A stretch of DNA of 5,993 nt from Candidatus Cloacimonadota bacterium (lineage in GTDB: Bacteria; Cloacimonadota; Cloacimonadia; Cloacimonadales; Cloacimonadaceae), in the NCBI GenBank assembly GCA_028703735.1, contig JAQVMI010000125.1, forward strand, positions 1-5,993, written 5' to 3'. Shown here in pieces: positions 1 to 5,934 of this stretch. The notes below the pieces were generated by a model. It had not been told where the DNA came from, searched no databases, and worked only from the letters and a program-made list of their open reading frames with translations. Position 1 is the first letter of the stretch. Every line of letters begins with the position of its first letter. Both the position numbers and the translations under genes were made by a program.

Positions 1-531
1 ATAGATTCGCTTTGGTTCCATAAAGATAACCGGATCAGGATCCTCTATAGCAGCTATCAATAATCCCTTTGCATCGTAAGGAGTGGAGGGGATCACCACC
101 TTTAAACCAGGGGTGTGCCCAAAATATGCTTCCGGGCTTTCGGAATGATGTTCCAGAGCGTTTATTCCACCACCATAGGGTATGCGGATAACGGCAGGAA
201 CCGTAAATTTGCCTCTGGTGCGATTCCGAAACCGCGAAATGTGTGATAGAATCTGATTCATTGCCGGATATACGAATCCATCGAATTGCATTTCGATTAC
301 AGGCTTCATTCCTGCAATAGCCATTCCCAAAGCACTTCCGGCAATGGCAGATTCTGCCAAAGGAGAATCGAACACTCTTTCGCTGCCATGCTTCAGCTGC
401 AAGCCTTCGGTTACGCGAAAAACTCCGCCTTCCACGCCTACATCTTCACCAAAAACCACCACAGATTTATCTTCTGTTAGCATTGTATCCAGTGCATCAT
501 TTATTGCCTGTACTATATTCATCACCTTCAT
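1..531 (-). CDS. pdhB: 2-oxoacid (probably pyruvate) dehydrogenase E1 component, beta subunit, partial (C-terminus beyond left edge)
   Basis: This is the beta chain of a thiamine-diphosphate (TPP) dependent E1, which with the alpha chain decarboxylates a 2-oxoacid and transfers the acyl group to lipoyl-E2 in the cytoplasm. I translated 177 residues from ATG at 531 with no stop before the edge; family members are about 325 residues, so roughly the N-terminal half is present. Visible family motifs are VQAINDAL (7-14), GEDVG (28-32), DSPLAE (55-60, where Glu60 matches the Glu that activates the TPP aminopyrimidine), EHHSESPEAYF (127-137, conserved active-site His region) and PGLKVVIPSTPYDAKGLL (141-158). 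The start codon overlaps the alpha-gene stop as ATGA, behind a strong GGAAGGTG ribosome site. A second in-frame ATG at codon 4 is possible but less well spaced. Pyruvate versus branched-chain substrate is not decided by sequence; the pairing with a Bacillus-PdhA-like alpha chain favours pyruvate. Confidence 0.92.
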   Translation of the reverse strand, partial: MKVMNIVQAINDALDTMLTEDKSVVVFGEDVGVEGGVFRVTEGLQLKHGSERVFDSPLAESAIAGSALGMAIAGMKPVIEMQFDGFVYPAMNQILSHISRFRNRTRGKFTVPAVIRIPYGGGINALEHHSESPEAYFGHTPGLKVVIPSTPYDAKGLLIAAIEDPDPVIFMEPKRIY

Positions 532-1631
532 TTGTCACCTTCCATGTTTTGTAAGTAGTTCTCGTAGTTGTTCTTTTGGCGTTTAAGCTCTTGCGGCATT
601 TCCTGATACATATAGCCAAACACATCCTCCAAAGGATAATCCGGATGCTTTTCTGCTGCCTCAAATTCTGCATCAATTTTCTTTTTATAATCTTTAATCA
701 AAGCATCTTCCTGGCTTAGATCGAACAGCTTTCTATCTGTGATATAGCCCTTCAAGCGTTTCATAGGGTCTTTTAATGCCCAATCTTCTTCTTCCTCTTT
801 GGTTCTGTAGCGGGTTGGATCGTCTGAGGTTGTATGAGCTCCCATACGGAAAGTTCTGGCTTCAACAAGCATGGGACCCTTTCCATTTATAGCTTGTTCA
901 CGTGCAAAAGATAGAACCTCGTGCATAGCAAACAGATCATTTCCATCCACTAAAACGGAGGGAACTGCATAAGCATAACCTTTTACTGCCAGATTTACAG
1001 ATTTGGTTTGCATTTTTAGGGGTACAGATATAGCAAACTGGTTATTCTGAACTATAAATACCACTGGCACATTCCACACTGCGGCGAAATTTAATGCTTC
1101 ATGGAAATCTCCTTCGGAAGTGCCACCATCACCCACAAAAGCGAAAACAACCGCTTTCTCTTTGTTATAGTTCATAGCATAGCCAATTCCAACTGCATGT
1201 AGCAATTGGGAGGCAATAGGAACCGAAACCGGTAGCATGCGCCTTGCATTGGCAAAGCGCGAGCCATCTTCATTACCTTTAAAGTAAAGGAAGATTTCGC
1301 TCATCGAAACACCCTTGGCAAGCCATGCACCAAGTTCCCTGAATGCAGGAACCAGCCAATCCTCTTCTTTCATCACCATACCGGCAGCAATATGTATCGC
1401 TTCCTGCCCCAAATTGGGGGGATAGGTAAACATTCTGCCCTGCCTTTGATAGCTTACTGCCATCATATCAGCAGTGCGTTCAAACAGCAAATCCTGGTAT
1501 GCCTGCTTAATCTCTGCATCACTTAGAATAGGCTTCCATTTCTTATCCAAAGCCTTTCCGTCATTATCTATTAACTGATATTGCTTGTTTTCCCAAGCGG
1601 GGTATTTATCCAAAGTTTCCTGGTTAAACAT
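528..1631 (-). CDS. pdhA: 2-oxoacid (probably pyruvate) dehydrogenase E1 component, alpha subunit
   Basis: Complete 367-residue E1 alpha chain, the usual length for the Gram-positive-type PDH alpha family (about 370). It binds TPP-Mg at the alpha/beta interface and feeds acyl groups to the E2 lipoyl domain. Visible motifs: an N-terminal extension typical of this branch (about 1-40), RQGRMFTYPPNLGQEA (63-78), the TPP/Mg motif GDGGTSEGD (167-175) ending in NNQFAIS (196-202, the NN of the GDG-X(~26)-NN signature), and the active-site loop RMGAHTTSDDPTRYR (262-276) with the conserved His266 that corresponds to the phosphorylation-loop region of eukaryotic E1. The loop resembles Bacillus PdhA and actinobacterial BkdA/PdhA types, so a branched-chain substrate is the main alternative. 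The ATG start is preceded by GAGGTGG and a promoter at 1669-1696. The TGA stop overlaps the beta-gene ATG by 4 bp, so the chains are probably made in equal amounts by coupled translation. Confidence 0.95.
   Translation of the reverse strand: MFNQETLDKYPAWENKQYQLIDNDGKALDKKWKPILSDAEIKQAYQDLLFERTADMMAVSYQRQGRMFTYPPNLGQEAIHIAAGMVMKEEDWLVPAFRELGAWLAKGVSMSEIFLYFKGNEDGSRFANARRMLPVSVPIASQLLHAVGIGYAMNYNKEKAVVFAFVGDGGTSEGDFHEALNFAAVWNVPVVFIVQNNQFAISVPLKMQTKSVNLAVKGYAYAVPSVLVDGNDLFAMHEVLSFAREQAINGKGPMLVEARTFRMGAHTTSDDPTRYRTKEEEEDWALKDPMKRLKGYITDRKLFDLSQEDALIKDYKKKIDAEFEAAEKHPDYPLEDVFGYMYQEMPQELKRQKNNYENYLQNMEGDK
535..543 (-). promoter_or_regulatory. Ribosome binding site of E1 beta gene
   Basis: On the minus strand GGAAGGTGA lies just before ATG at 531, inside the last codons of the alpha gene. 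The AGGTG core is 4 nt from the start. It supports ATG 531 over the in-frame ATG three codons later, and with the ATGA overlap suggests translational coupling of the two E1 chains. Confidence 0.7.
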
Positions 1632-1638
1632 CTTTAAA

Positions 1639-1645
1639 CCACCTC
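1639..1645 (-). promoter_or_regulatory. Ribosome binding site of E1 alpha gene
   Basis: GAGGTGG on the minus strand, 7 nt from the ATG at 1631, complementary to the 16S rRNA 3' end. It fixes the E1 alpha start. Confidence 0.75.
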
Positions 1646-1668
1646 AATATTATTTATATCCTACTTAA

Positions 1669-1696
1669 ATGATATGCAAACCTGTAGACTTGGCAA
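1669..1696 (-). promoter_or_regulatory. Probable sigma70-type promoter of the E1 alpha-beta operon
   Basis: On the minus strand TTGCCA (1691-1696, 5 of 6 to TTGACA) is followed after 16 nt by TATCAT (1669-1674, 5 of 6 to TATAAT). Transcription would start near 1660-1663, giving a leader of about 30 nt that contains the GAGGTGG ribosome site. No operator-like inverted repeat is obvious over it. Support is by consensus match only; if this organism's main sigma factor uses another consensus the call weakens. Confidence 0.55.
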
Positions 1697-1798
1697 GTTT
1701 TAATTTATGGTGAAGGATGTTTTTTTGTTTTACGAGAACACCTTGTTGTCTTTGTGATATTTATAAAAATCGCAGCTTACTTACCTTTGTTCCATGCA

Positions 1799-1891
1799 TC
1801 AATCCCAGCTAACTGCCAGAAGATTCCCTCGTGATTCCCTCGTCCCACCTGGGAATCACGAGGGGATCACGAGGGAATTAGCTGGGATTGA
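1799..1891. repeat. 93-nt intergenic palindromic repeat (REP/MITE-like) with internal tandem units
   Basis: Outer arms of 14 bp pair perfectly (1799-1812 with 1878-1891; core CAATCCCAGCTAA against TTAGCTGGGATTG). Inside, 1824-1843 pairs with 1858-1877 over 20 positions with a single G-U pair, after an 11-nt one-sided bulge (1813-1823). The left inner arm is an 11-nt unit GATTCCCTCGT repeated twice in tandem (1822-1832, 1833-1843), and the right arm holds the inverted copies. The tip CCC-ACCT-GGG can close the hairpin. No T-tract follows on either strand, so it is not a standard intrinsic terminator. I see no target-site duplication and no coding capacity. It lies between the ABC operon and the E1 operon, nearer the latter's promoter. 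A dispersed REP- or MITE-type element or an RNA-stabilising hairpin are the leading explanations. Confidence 0.85.
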
Positions 1892-1937
1892 AGCAAGGGC
1901 AAAACAGTAGTCTTCCCGGTAAGAACGATCTATCCTC

Positions 1938-1960
1938 AAAAAAAAAAGGGTTAGGCTAAC
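1938..1960 (-). terminator. Possible weak intrinsic terminator after the ABC operon
   Basis: On the minus strand GTTAGCCTAAC (1950-1960) can form a short hairpin (4 bp, 3-nt loop) followed by CC and ten consecutive T (1938-1947), about 45 nt after the ABC stop codon. The T-tract is convincing, the stem is short and AT-rich, and an alternative pairing exists between 1956-1959 and 1966-1969. Treat as a tentative operon end. Confidence 0.35.
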
Positions 1961-2003
1961 AAGAATTAGTTTAGTTAATCAGCTGGGCAAACCAAACTTA
2001 TCA

Positions 2004-3812
2004 CTAATCTTGTTTTGCGAATTCCACATCGGCAGTTTCCTGCATAAATTGGCTCATATACAGCTTGTAATAGCGTCCTTTTTGATGCATCAAATCCTGA
2101 TGAGAGCCAGATTCTATCACCTTGCCCTTATACATCATCAGGATACGATCCACATTTCGGATAGTGGATAAACGATGCGCCACTATTATTCCTGTTCTTC
2201 CATGCAGAACTTTATGCATGGCAATCTGAACCAAGCCCTCAGTTTCTGTATCGATAGAAGCAGTAGCTTCGTCCAAAATCAATAATCGTGGATTTGCCAG
2301 CACAACTCTGGCAAAGGCAATTAGCTGTTTTTGTCCTGTGGAAAGCAGGTTTCCTGCTTCACCCACTTGATAATCATAAGCATCGGGTAAGCTCAAGATA
2401 AATTCATCTGCATTCACCAGTTTTGCAGCGGCTATTACTTCGCTATCCCTGGCATCTAACCTGCCATAACGAATATTTTCCCTAATGGTTCCCTGGAATA
2501 AATGCGGAACTTGCTGCACATAGCCAAGCTGGCTGTGAATCCACTTTAGGGGAATCTCCCGATAGTCATAACCATCGATAAGAATTCTACCCGAAGTAGG
2601 TTCATAAAAACGGCAGACAAGATTTACCAGGGTGGTTTTTCCCGTACCCGTCTCCCCCACCAGGGCAATGCTTTCTCCCGCTTTAATCTGTAGCGAGAAA
2701 TCCTCGAAAACAGGCTTACCTTCCTTGTAGGCAAAGCTAACATTATCCAGGGTTATTGTCCCATTCATAGTAAGTTTTCCCCATTTATCATCCCAGGCTA
2801 CAGAGCTAATGATCTCTGGTTCTAAATCCAACAGCGAAAATACTCTCTCTGCTGCTGCCTGACCGTTCTGCAATTCTGCAAAAAGCCTTGCCACATTGGA
2901 GATTGGCTCGAAAAGCTGTATCGTATAGCTAATAAAGGCAACCAAGGCACCATAGCTTATTGCTTTGCTAAGTGTGGCAGAACCACCTAACCATAATACC
3001 AAACCTACTCCCATAGAAGATACCATTAGAATCATAGGCATAAACATTGCAGATGCCACAGCAGCTTTTACAGAATTCGAGAACATATCGTGATTAAGGG
3101 TAACAAATTCATCCAGATTGGCTTTTTCACGCACCAAAGTCTTCGTGGTTTTTGCCCCATGAATACCCTCTCCAAAACTATGGGTAATTCGGGAGTTCAA
3201 ACGGCGAACCATTCTGTAGGACTTCAGCAGTTTCTTTTGAAAACGGATGGCAATATAGCCAATAAGCGGAAGCAAAAGCAGTAGTATTAATGCCAAACGC
3301 CAGTTTAACACCAATACAATGGAACCAACAATTAGTATGTAGGCAAATCCCCAGGCTAAATCCACAATACCCCAGGCTACAATATCTCCCAAACGCGAGA
3401 TATCCGAAGTTAAGCGGGCAACTATCCAGCCCGTGGGAGTTCTGTCATAATAGCTTAGCTGCATTGATTGCAGCTTGGCAAAGCACTTTTTACGCAGATC
3501 GTAATTCATTCCGGTTTCTACCTTTCCGGTTAAATGGATGAAAAGTGCTACCGTAAAAAAGCCTACAACAACCACGATAAAATATAGCAAAGCGAAGGTA
3601 ATAATGCCTTCGTAGCTTCGTGGTATAATCATTTTGTCTATGGCATATTTTGTAAAAAGCGGTAAAACAGAATCTAATCCAGCCATAAAAACCATCAATC
3701 CAGCAATGCTGATCATAGAGTATTTGTAGGGCATGGCTTGCTTTACCACTGCAAGCCACAATTTGGGATCCAGATTCTTGGTAAATTCTTTTTCCTGATG
3801 TATCTGATTCAT
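2004..3812 (-). CDS. Heterodimeric ABC exporter, subunit with canonical Walker B Glu (LmrD/BmrD/TM288-like)
   Basis: Half-transporter of 602 residues from ATG 3812: six-helix membrane domain fused to an ATPase domain, in the inner membrane, exporting an unknown substrate (lipids, drugs or peptides are typical of the family). Membrane segments lie near residues 33-53, 69-94, 149-169, 173-189, 256-277 and 285-304. ATPase motifs: A-loop Tyr362, Walker A GETGTGKT (386-393), Q-loop Gln434, signature LSTGQ (490-494, deviating from LSGGQ), Walker B LLILDE with Asp514 and catalytic Glu515, and switch His546. With the partner gene one base upstream it should form a heterodimer, supplying the Glu of the canonical site and the altered signature of the degenerate site. 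Start choice: an in-frame TTG at 3827 would add five residues and overlap the upstream gene by 14 bp; ATG 3812, with AGGA 4 nt before it and TAA-A-ATG spacing, is preferred. Ends in TAG. Confidence 0.93.
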   Translation of the reverse strand: MNQIHQEKEFTKNLDPKLWLAVVKQAMPYKYSMISIAGLMVFMAGLDSVLPLFTKYAIDKMIIPRSYEGIITFALLYFIVVVVGFFTVALFIHLTGKVETGMNYDLRKKCFAKLQSMQLSYYDRTPTGWIVARLTSDISRLGDIVAWGIVDLAWGFAYILIVGSIVLVLNWRLALILLLLLPLIGYIAIRFQKKLLKSYRMVRRLNSRITHSFGEGIHGAKTTKTLVREKANLDEFVTLNHDMFSNSVKAAVASAMFMPMILMVSSMGVGLVLWLGGSATLSKAISYGALVAFISYTIQLFEPISNVARLFAELQNGQAAAERVFSLLDLEPEIISSVAWDDKWGKLTMNGTITLDNVSFAYKEGKPVFEDFSLQIKAGESIALVGETGTGKTTLVNLVCRFYEPTSGRILIDGYDYREIPLKWIHSQLGYVQQVPHLFQGTIRENIRYGRLDARDSEVIAAAKLVNADEFILSLPDAYDYQVGEAGNLLSTGQKQLIAFARVVLANPRLLILDEATASIDTETEGLVQIAMHKVLHGRTGIIVAHRLSTIRNVDRILMMYKGKVIESGSHQDLMHQKGRYYKLYMSQFMQETADVEFAKQD

Positions 3813-3813
3813 T

Positions 3814-5604
3814 TTATCCTGCTTCAATTTCCAGTTGATGTTGCAGATTCCAGATGCGCTGATAAGCTCCCGGAACCTCGATCAATTCTGAATGTTTTCC
3901 TATTTGTGCTATATGCCCATGTTCCAATACAACAATACGATCCGCCAGGGCAACGCTGGAAAGTCTGTGAGTTATGATGATAGTAGTACTGCGTCCTTTG
4001 CGCTGTTGCAGATTTCGTTGGATGATCTCTTCCGTCTCTGTATCTACAGCAGACAAAGCATCGTCCAAAATAAGGATGGGAGCATTAATAATCAAAGCTC
4101 TGGCTATGGCACATCTCTGCCTTTGACCACTAGAGAGGGTAATCCCTCTTTCTCCAATTACTGTTTCGTATCCATGTTCAAAATCTGATATTGTTTCGTG
4201 CAGGGCAGCCTCTTTTGTGGCAGTTTCTATGGCAGAAAGCTCTGCATTGGGCACAGCTATTCCTATGTTATCTGCCAAAGACCGTGCATATAAGAAGGGC
4301 TCTTGTAAAACAATACCAATTTGGCTCCGCAAGTATTGTCTGTCGTATTTTTTAATCTCCAATCCATCTATAAGTATCTTGCCATTATCATAATCGAACA
4401 AGCGTGGCAACAGGTTTGTAAGGCTGGATTTTCCTGCTCCCGTAGCACCCAGAATAACAATGGTTTCACCGGATGAAACAACAAGGTTTATATCCCTTAG
4501 AATTGGGACTCCCTCGGTATAGGCAAAATTCAAGTGTTGTATCTCTATCTCACCTTTCAATCTGTGACAATCCTGTGGCAGGTAACCTTGCATTTCTTCA
4601 ACCGGGGTTTCAAGAACCTCTTTTAAACGGGTTATGGATACCTGAGCCCTACCCATATCAGTTAAAATTCTTCCCATTTCACGAATAGGCCAGATTAGCA
4701 TGCCAATATAAGAACTGAAGGCAAGCATGGTTCCCAGGGAAGTTTCGCCCCTAATAACAAAGCCAATCCCAAATATTAACACCAAAGCAATTTGAAGCAT
4801 GCAAAGAGCATCAGAGGAAGACCAATACCAAGCCATAACAGTTATAAGTTTACGGCTTTTATTTCGGTAATCTTCTGCGGCATTGCCAAATCTGTTTATC
4901 TCGTAATCTTCGCGGGAAAAAGCTTTTACTATCCTAATTCCAGATAGAGATTCCTCTAAGGTGGTTGTAAGAAACCCCTCTGCTTCATCCTGAGCTTTGA
5001 AACGGTTACGTACCTGCCTAAAGAATATTAAAGCATAGATAAATACTATCGGAACCACAATAGTGGAAATTAAGGTAAGCTTCACATTCAACATCAGCAT
5101 TATAGGCAGGATTAGCAACACCATAAAGATACCCCTGCCCAATTGAATGAACTGCAAGGATATAAACCTGCGAATGGTATCAACATCCGAAGTGCAACGC
5201 TGAATAATATCTCCTGTTTGAACCTTACTATGCCAGGCAAAGGGTAAACGCTGGATATGATCGTAAAGAGCTTCCCGTAATCTGCGGGCGAATTCCTCTG
5301 CTACCTGAGCACTAAGCCTGCTACGTAAGTATGTAAAACCATGCGCAAAGAAGCCAATGATAAAAACTAACAGTCCCGCAATCCATAGATTATCTCTAAA
5401 GAAACCAACCAGGGTAGTAGGATTCAGCAAAGTCCAGGAGGGAATATCTGGAATCTTGCCACCCAAAACGGAATCTATGCAAAATCTTATCACCAAAGGA
5501 TTAAGAAAACTGAATGAAGCCGCCAGTATGATGCACAATATGGCTGCAAAATAACGTAATTTCAGCCCTTTCAAAAAGCTGAAGACAAATATGAACGATT
5601 GCAT
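3814..5604 (-). CDS. Heterodimeric ABC exporter, subunit with degenerate Walker B (LmrC/BmrC/TM287-like)
   Basis: First gene of the exporter operon, 596 residues, ATG at 5604 behind AAGGAG. The membrane domain has helices near 17-37, 73-93, 155-173, 176-196, 265-285 and 290-310, with the coupling-helix style region LPFAWHSKVQTGDIIQRCTSDVD-like segment around 120-142. ATPase domain: A-loop Tyr362, Walker A GATGAGKS (386-393), Q-loop Gln434 (VLQEPF), canonical signature LSSGQ (490-494), Walker B LILDD with Asp514 and Asp515 where the catalytic Glu is expected, D-loop SAVD (518-521), and switch His546. The Asp at 515 is the hallmark of the non-hydrolysing site in heterodimeric exporters. This subunit keeps the switch His, which TM287 has lost. 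It pairs with the gene directly downstream (stop TAA, one base, ATG). Substrate is unknown; a multidrug or lipid-like compound is the family norm. Confidence 0.94.
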   Translation of the reverse strand: MQSFIFVFSFLKGLKLRYFAAILCIILAASFSFLNPLVIRFCIDSVLGGKIPDIPSWTLLNPTTLVGFFRDNLWIAGLLVFIIGFFAHGFTYLRSRLSAQVAEEFARRLREALYDHIQRLPFAWHSKVQTGDIIQRCTSDVDTIRRFISLQFIQLGRGIFMVLLILPIMLMLNVKLTLISTIVVPIVFIYALIFFRQVRNRFKAQDEAEGFLTTTLEESLSGIRIVKAFSREDYEINRFGNAAEDYRNKSRKLITVMAWYWSSSDALCMLQIALVLIFGIGFVIRGETSLGTMLAFSSYIGMLIWPIREMGRILTDMGRAQVSITRLKEVLETPVEEMQGYLPQDCHRLKGEIEIQHLNFAYTEGVPILRDINLVVSSGETIVILGATGAGKSSLTNLLPRLFDYDNGKILIDGLEIKKYDRQYLRSQIGIVLQEPFLYARSLADNIGIAVPNAELSAIETATKEAALHETISDFEHGYETVIGERGITLSSGQRQRCAIARALIINAPILILDDALSAVDTETEEIIQRNLQQRKGRSTTIIITHRLSSVALADRIVVLEHGHIAQIGKHSELIEVPGAYQRIWNLQHQLEIEAG

Positions 5605-5609
5605 CGCTG

Positions 5610-5615
5610 CTCCTT
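5610..5615 (-). promoter_or_regulatory. Ribosome binding site of first ABC exporter gene
   Basis: AAGGAG on the minus strand, 5 nt from ATG 5604, preceded by a run of A. It fixes the start of the upstream exporter subunit. Confidence 0.8.
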
Positions 5616-5623
5616 TTTTTACT

Positions 5624-5638
5624 ATGGGATGTACCCAT
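5624..5638 (-). other. Small hairpin just upstream of the ABC ribosome site
   Basis: ATGGG (5624-5628) and CCCAT (5634-5638) are perfect inverted arms around a 5-nt loop, 8 nt before the AAGGAG. It could be an operator half-site pair or an RNA hairpin in the leader; there is no T-tract, so it is not a terminator. Short enough to be chance. Confidence 0.3.
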
Positions 5639-5701
5639 CTACTTGTTATGATTATTAAAGCCGGCTCTCTTAGCGCTATAAGGGAAGGTTTGTAACTCTG
5701 T

Positions 5702-5736
5702 TTCCTTAAGGAATAACAATCCTTGTTCCTTACTAA
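5702..5736. other. Palindromic cluster in the ABC upstream region
   Basis: TTCCTTAAGGAA (5702-5713) is a perfect 12-bp palindrome. It overlaps a larger imperfect inverted repeat in which the AAGG/CCTT and AACAA/TTGTT arms fold across 5706-5736. A protein operator is plausible, because a perfect palindrome about 100 bp before the exporter start is a typical place for a local regulator, but no regulator gene is in the window. Confidence 0.35.
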
Positions 5737-5746
5737 CTCTGTTTTA

Positions 5747-5879
5747 TATCACTCAGAAGTCTGTAAAGCCCCTCTTAAAAGATCTTTGGGAGGGTATCAG
5801 GTTCATGCTAACCTGGTTTGCTCAGAGTGATAGAGGAAGCAGCTTAGCCACATGAGTGACAGGCTGATTACTCACTCAT
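5747..5879 (-). promoter_or_regulatory. Structured leader or small RNA with two alternative pairings, upstream of ABC operon
   Basis: Minus-strand order gives ATGAGTGA (5872-5879), TCACTCAT (5852-5859), TATCACTC (5825-5832) and GAGTGATA (5747-5754). The first pairs perfectly with the second and the third with the fourth (8 bp each); because all share the same core, first-third and second-fourth pairings are also possible. Inside the 5747-5832 stem are two further hairpins: CCCTC (5770-5774) with GAGGG (5790-5794), and CAGGTT (5798-5803) with AACCTG (5810-5815), making a three-way junction. This matches no riboswitch class I recognise. The transcribed strand is assumed from the neighbouring genes; a plus-strand RNA is not excluded. 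No T-tract follows either form. Confidence 0.4.
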
Positions 5880-5894
5880 TCTGAAAGAGAACTT

Positions 5895-5922
5895 AAAAAG
5901 AAAACGCTCCCAAACGGGAGCG
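5895..5922 (-). terminator. Rho-independent terminator of the tRNA-Leu transcript
   Basis: A perfect 7-bp stem, CGCTCCC (5905-5911) with GGGAGCG (5916-5922), and an AAAC loop on the plus strand are followed on the minus strand by TTTTCTTTTT. It lies 12 nt after the tRNA CCA end, in the same direction, so it ends the tRNA transcript and separates it from the exporter operon. Confidence 0.88.
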
Positions 5923-5934
5923 CATTCACTATCT

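Larger units (their letters stand above)
1632..2003. other. Intergenic region between ABC operon and E1 operon (no gene seen)
   Basis: About 370 bp with no credible reading frame on either strand. In minus-strand order it holds a ten-T tract with a weak hairpin just after the ABC stop, the long palindromic repeat, an AT-rich stretch, the E1 promoter and the E1 alpha ribosome site. The separation argues that the two operons are transcribed independently. Confidence 0.7.

Noticed and set aside
286..586. Plus-strand open frames opposite the E1 genes
   Set aside because: They are antisense to clear E1 motifs, lack ribosome sites and resemble no protein I know; they are shadows of the coding strand.
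1799..1891. CRISPR-like or intrinsic terminator reading of the palindrome
   Set aside because: There are only two tandem short units with no spacers, so it is not a CRISPR array, and no T-tract follows the hairpin on either strand, so it is not a standard terminator.
3090..4188. Several open frames on both strands within the ABC genes
   Set aside because: They lie in other frames of confidently assigned transporter domains and have no independent support.
5746..5775. Sigma70 promoter for the ABC operon at TATAAA
   Set aside because: TTTACA and TATAAA on the minus strand are only 13 nt apart, too close for a normal promoter, and no better pair was found in the leader, so no ABC promoter is called.
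5795..5832. TPP riboswitch
   Set aside because: The minus strand contains CTGAG and GAACCTGAT strings reminiscent of the TPP box, but they occur in the wrong arrangement and the downstream conserved GGATAATGCCAGCG-like part is absent.
5832..5862. Signal recognition particle RNA
   Set aside because: GAGGAAGCAGC on the plus strand recalls the SRP RNA tip, but the closed GGAA tetraloop and the matching opposite strand are missing.
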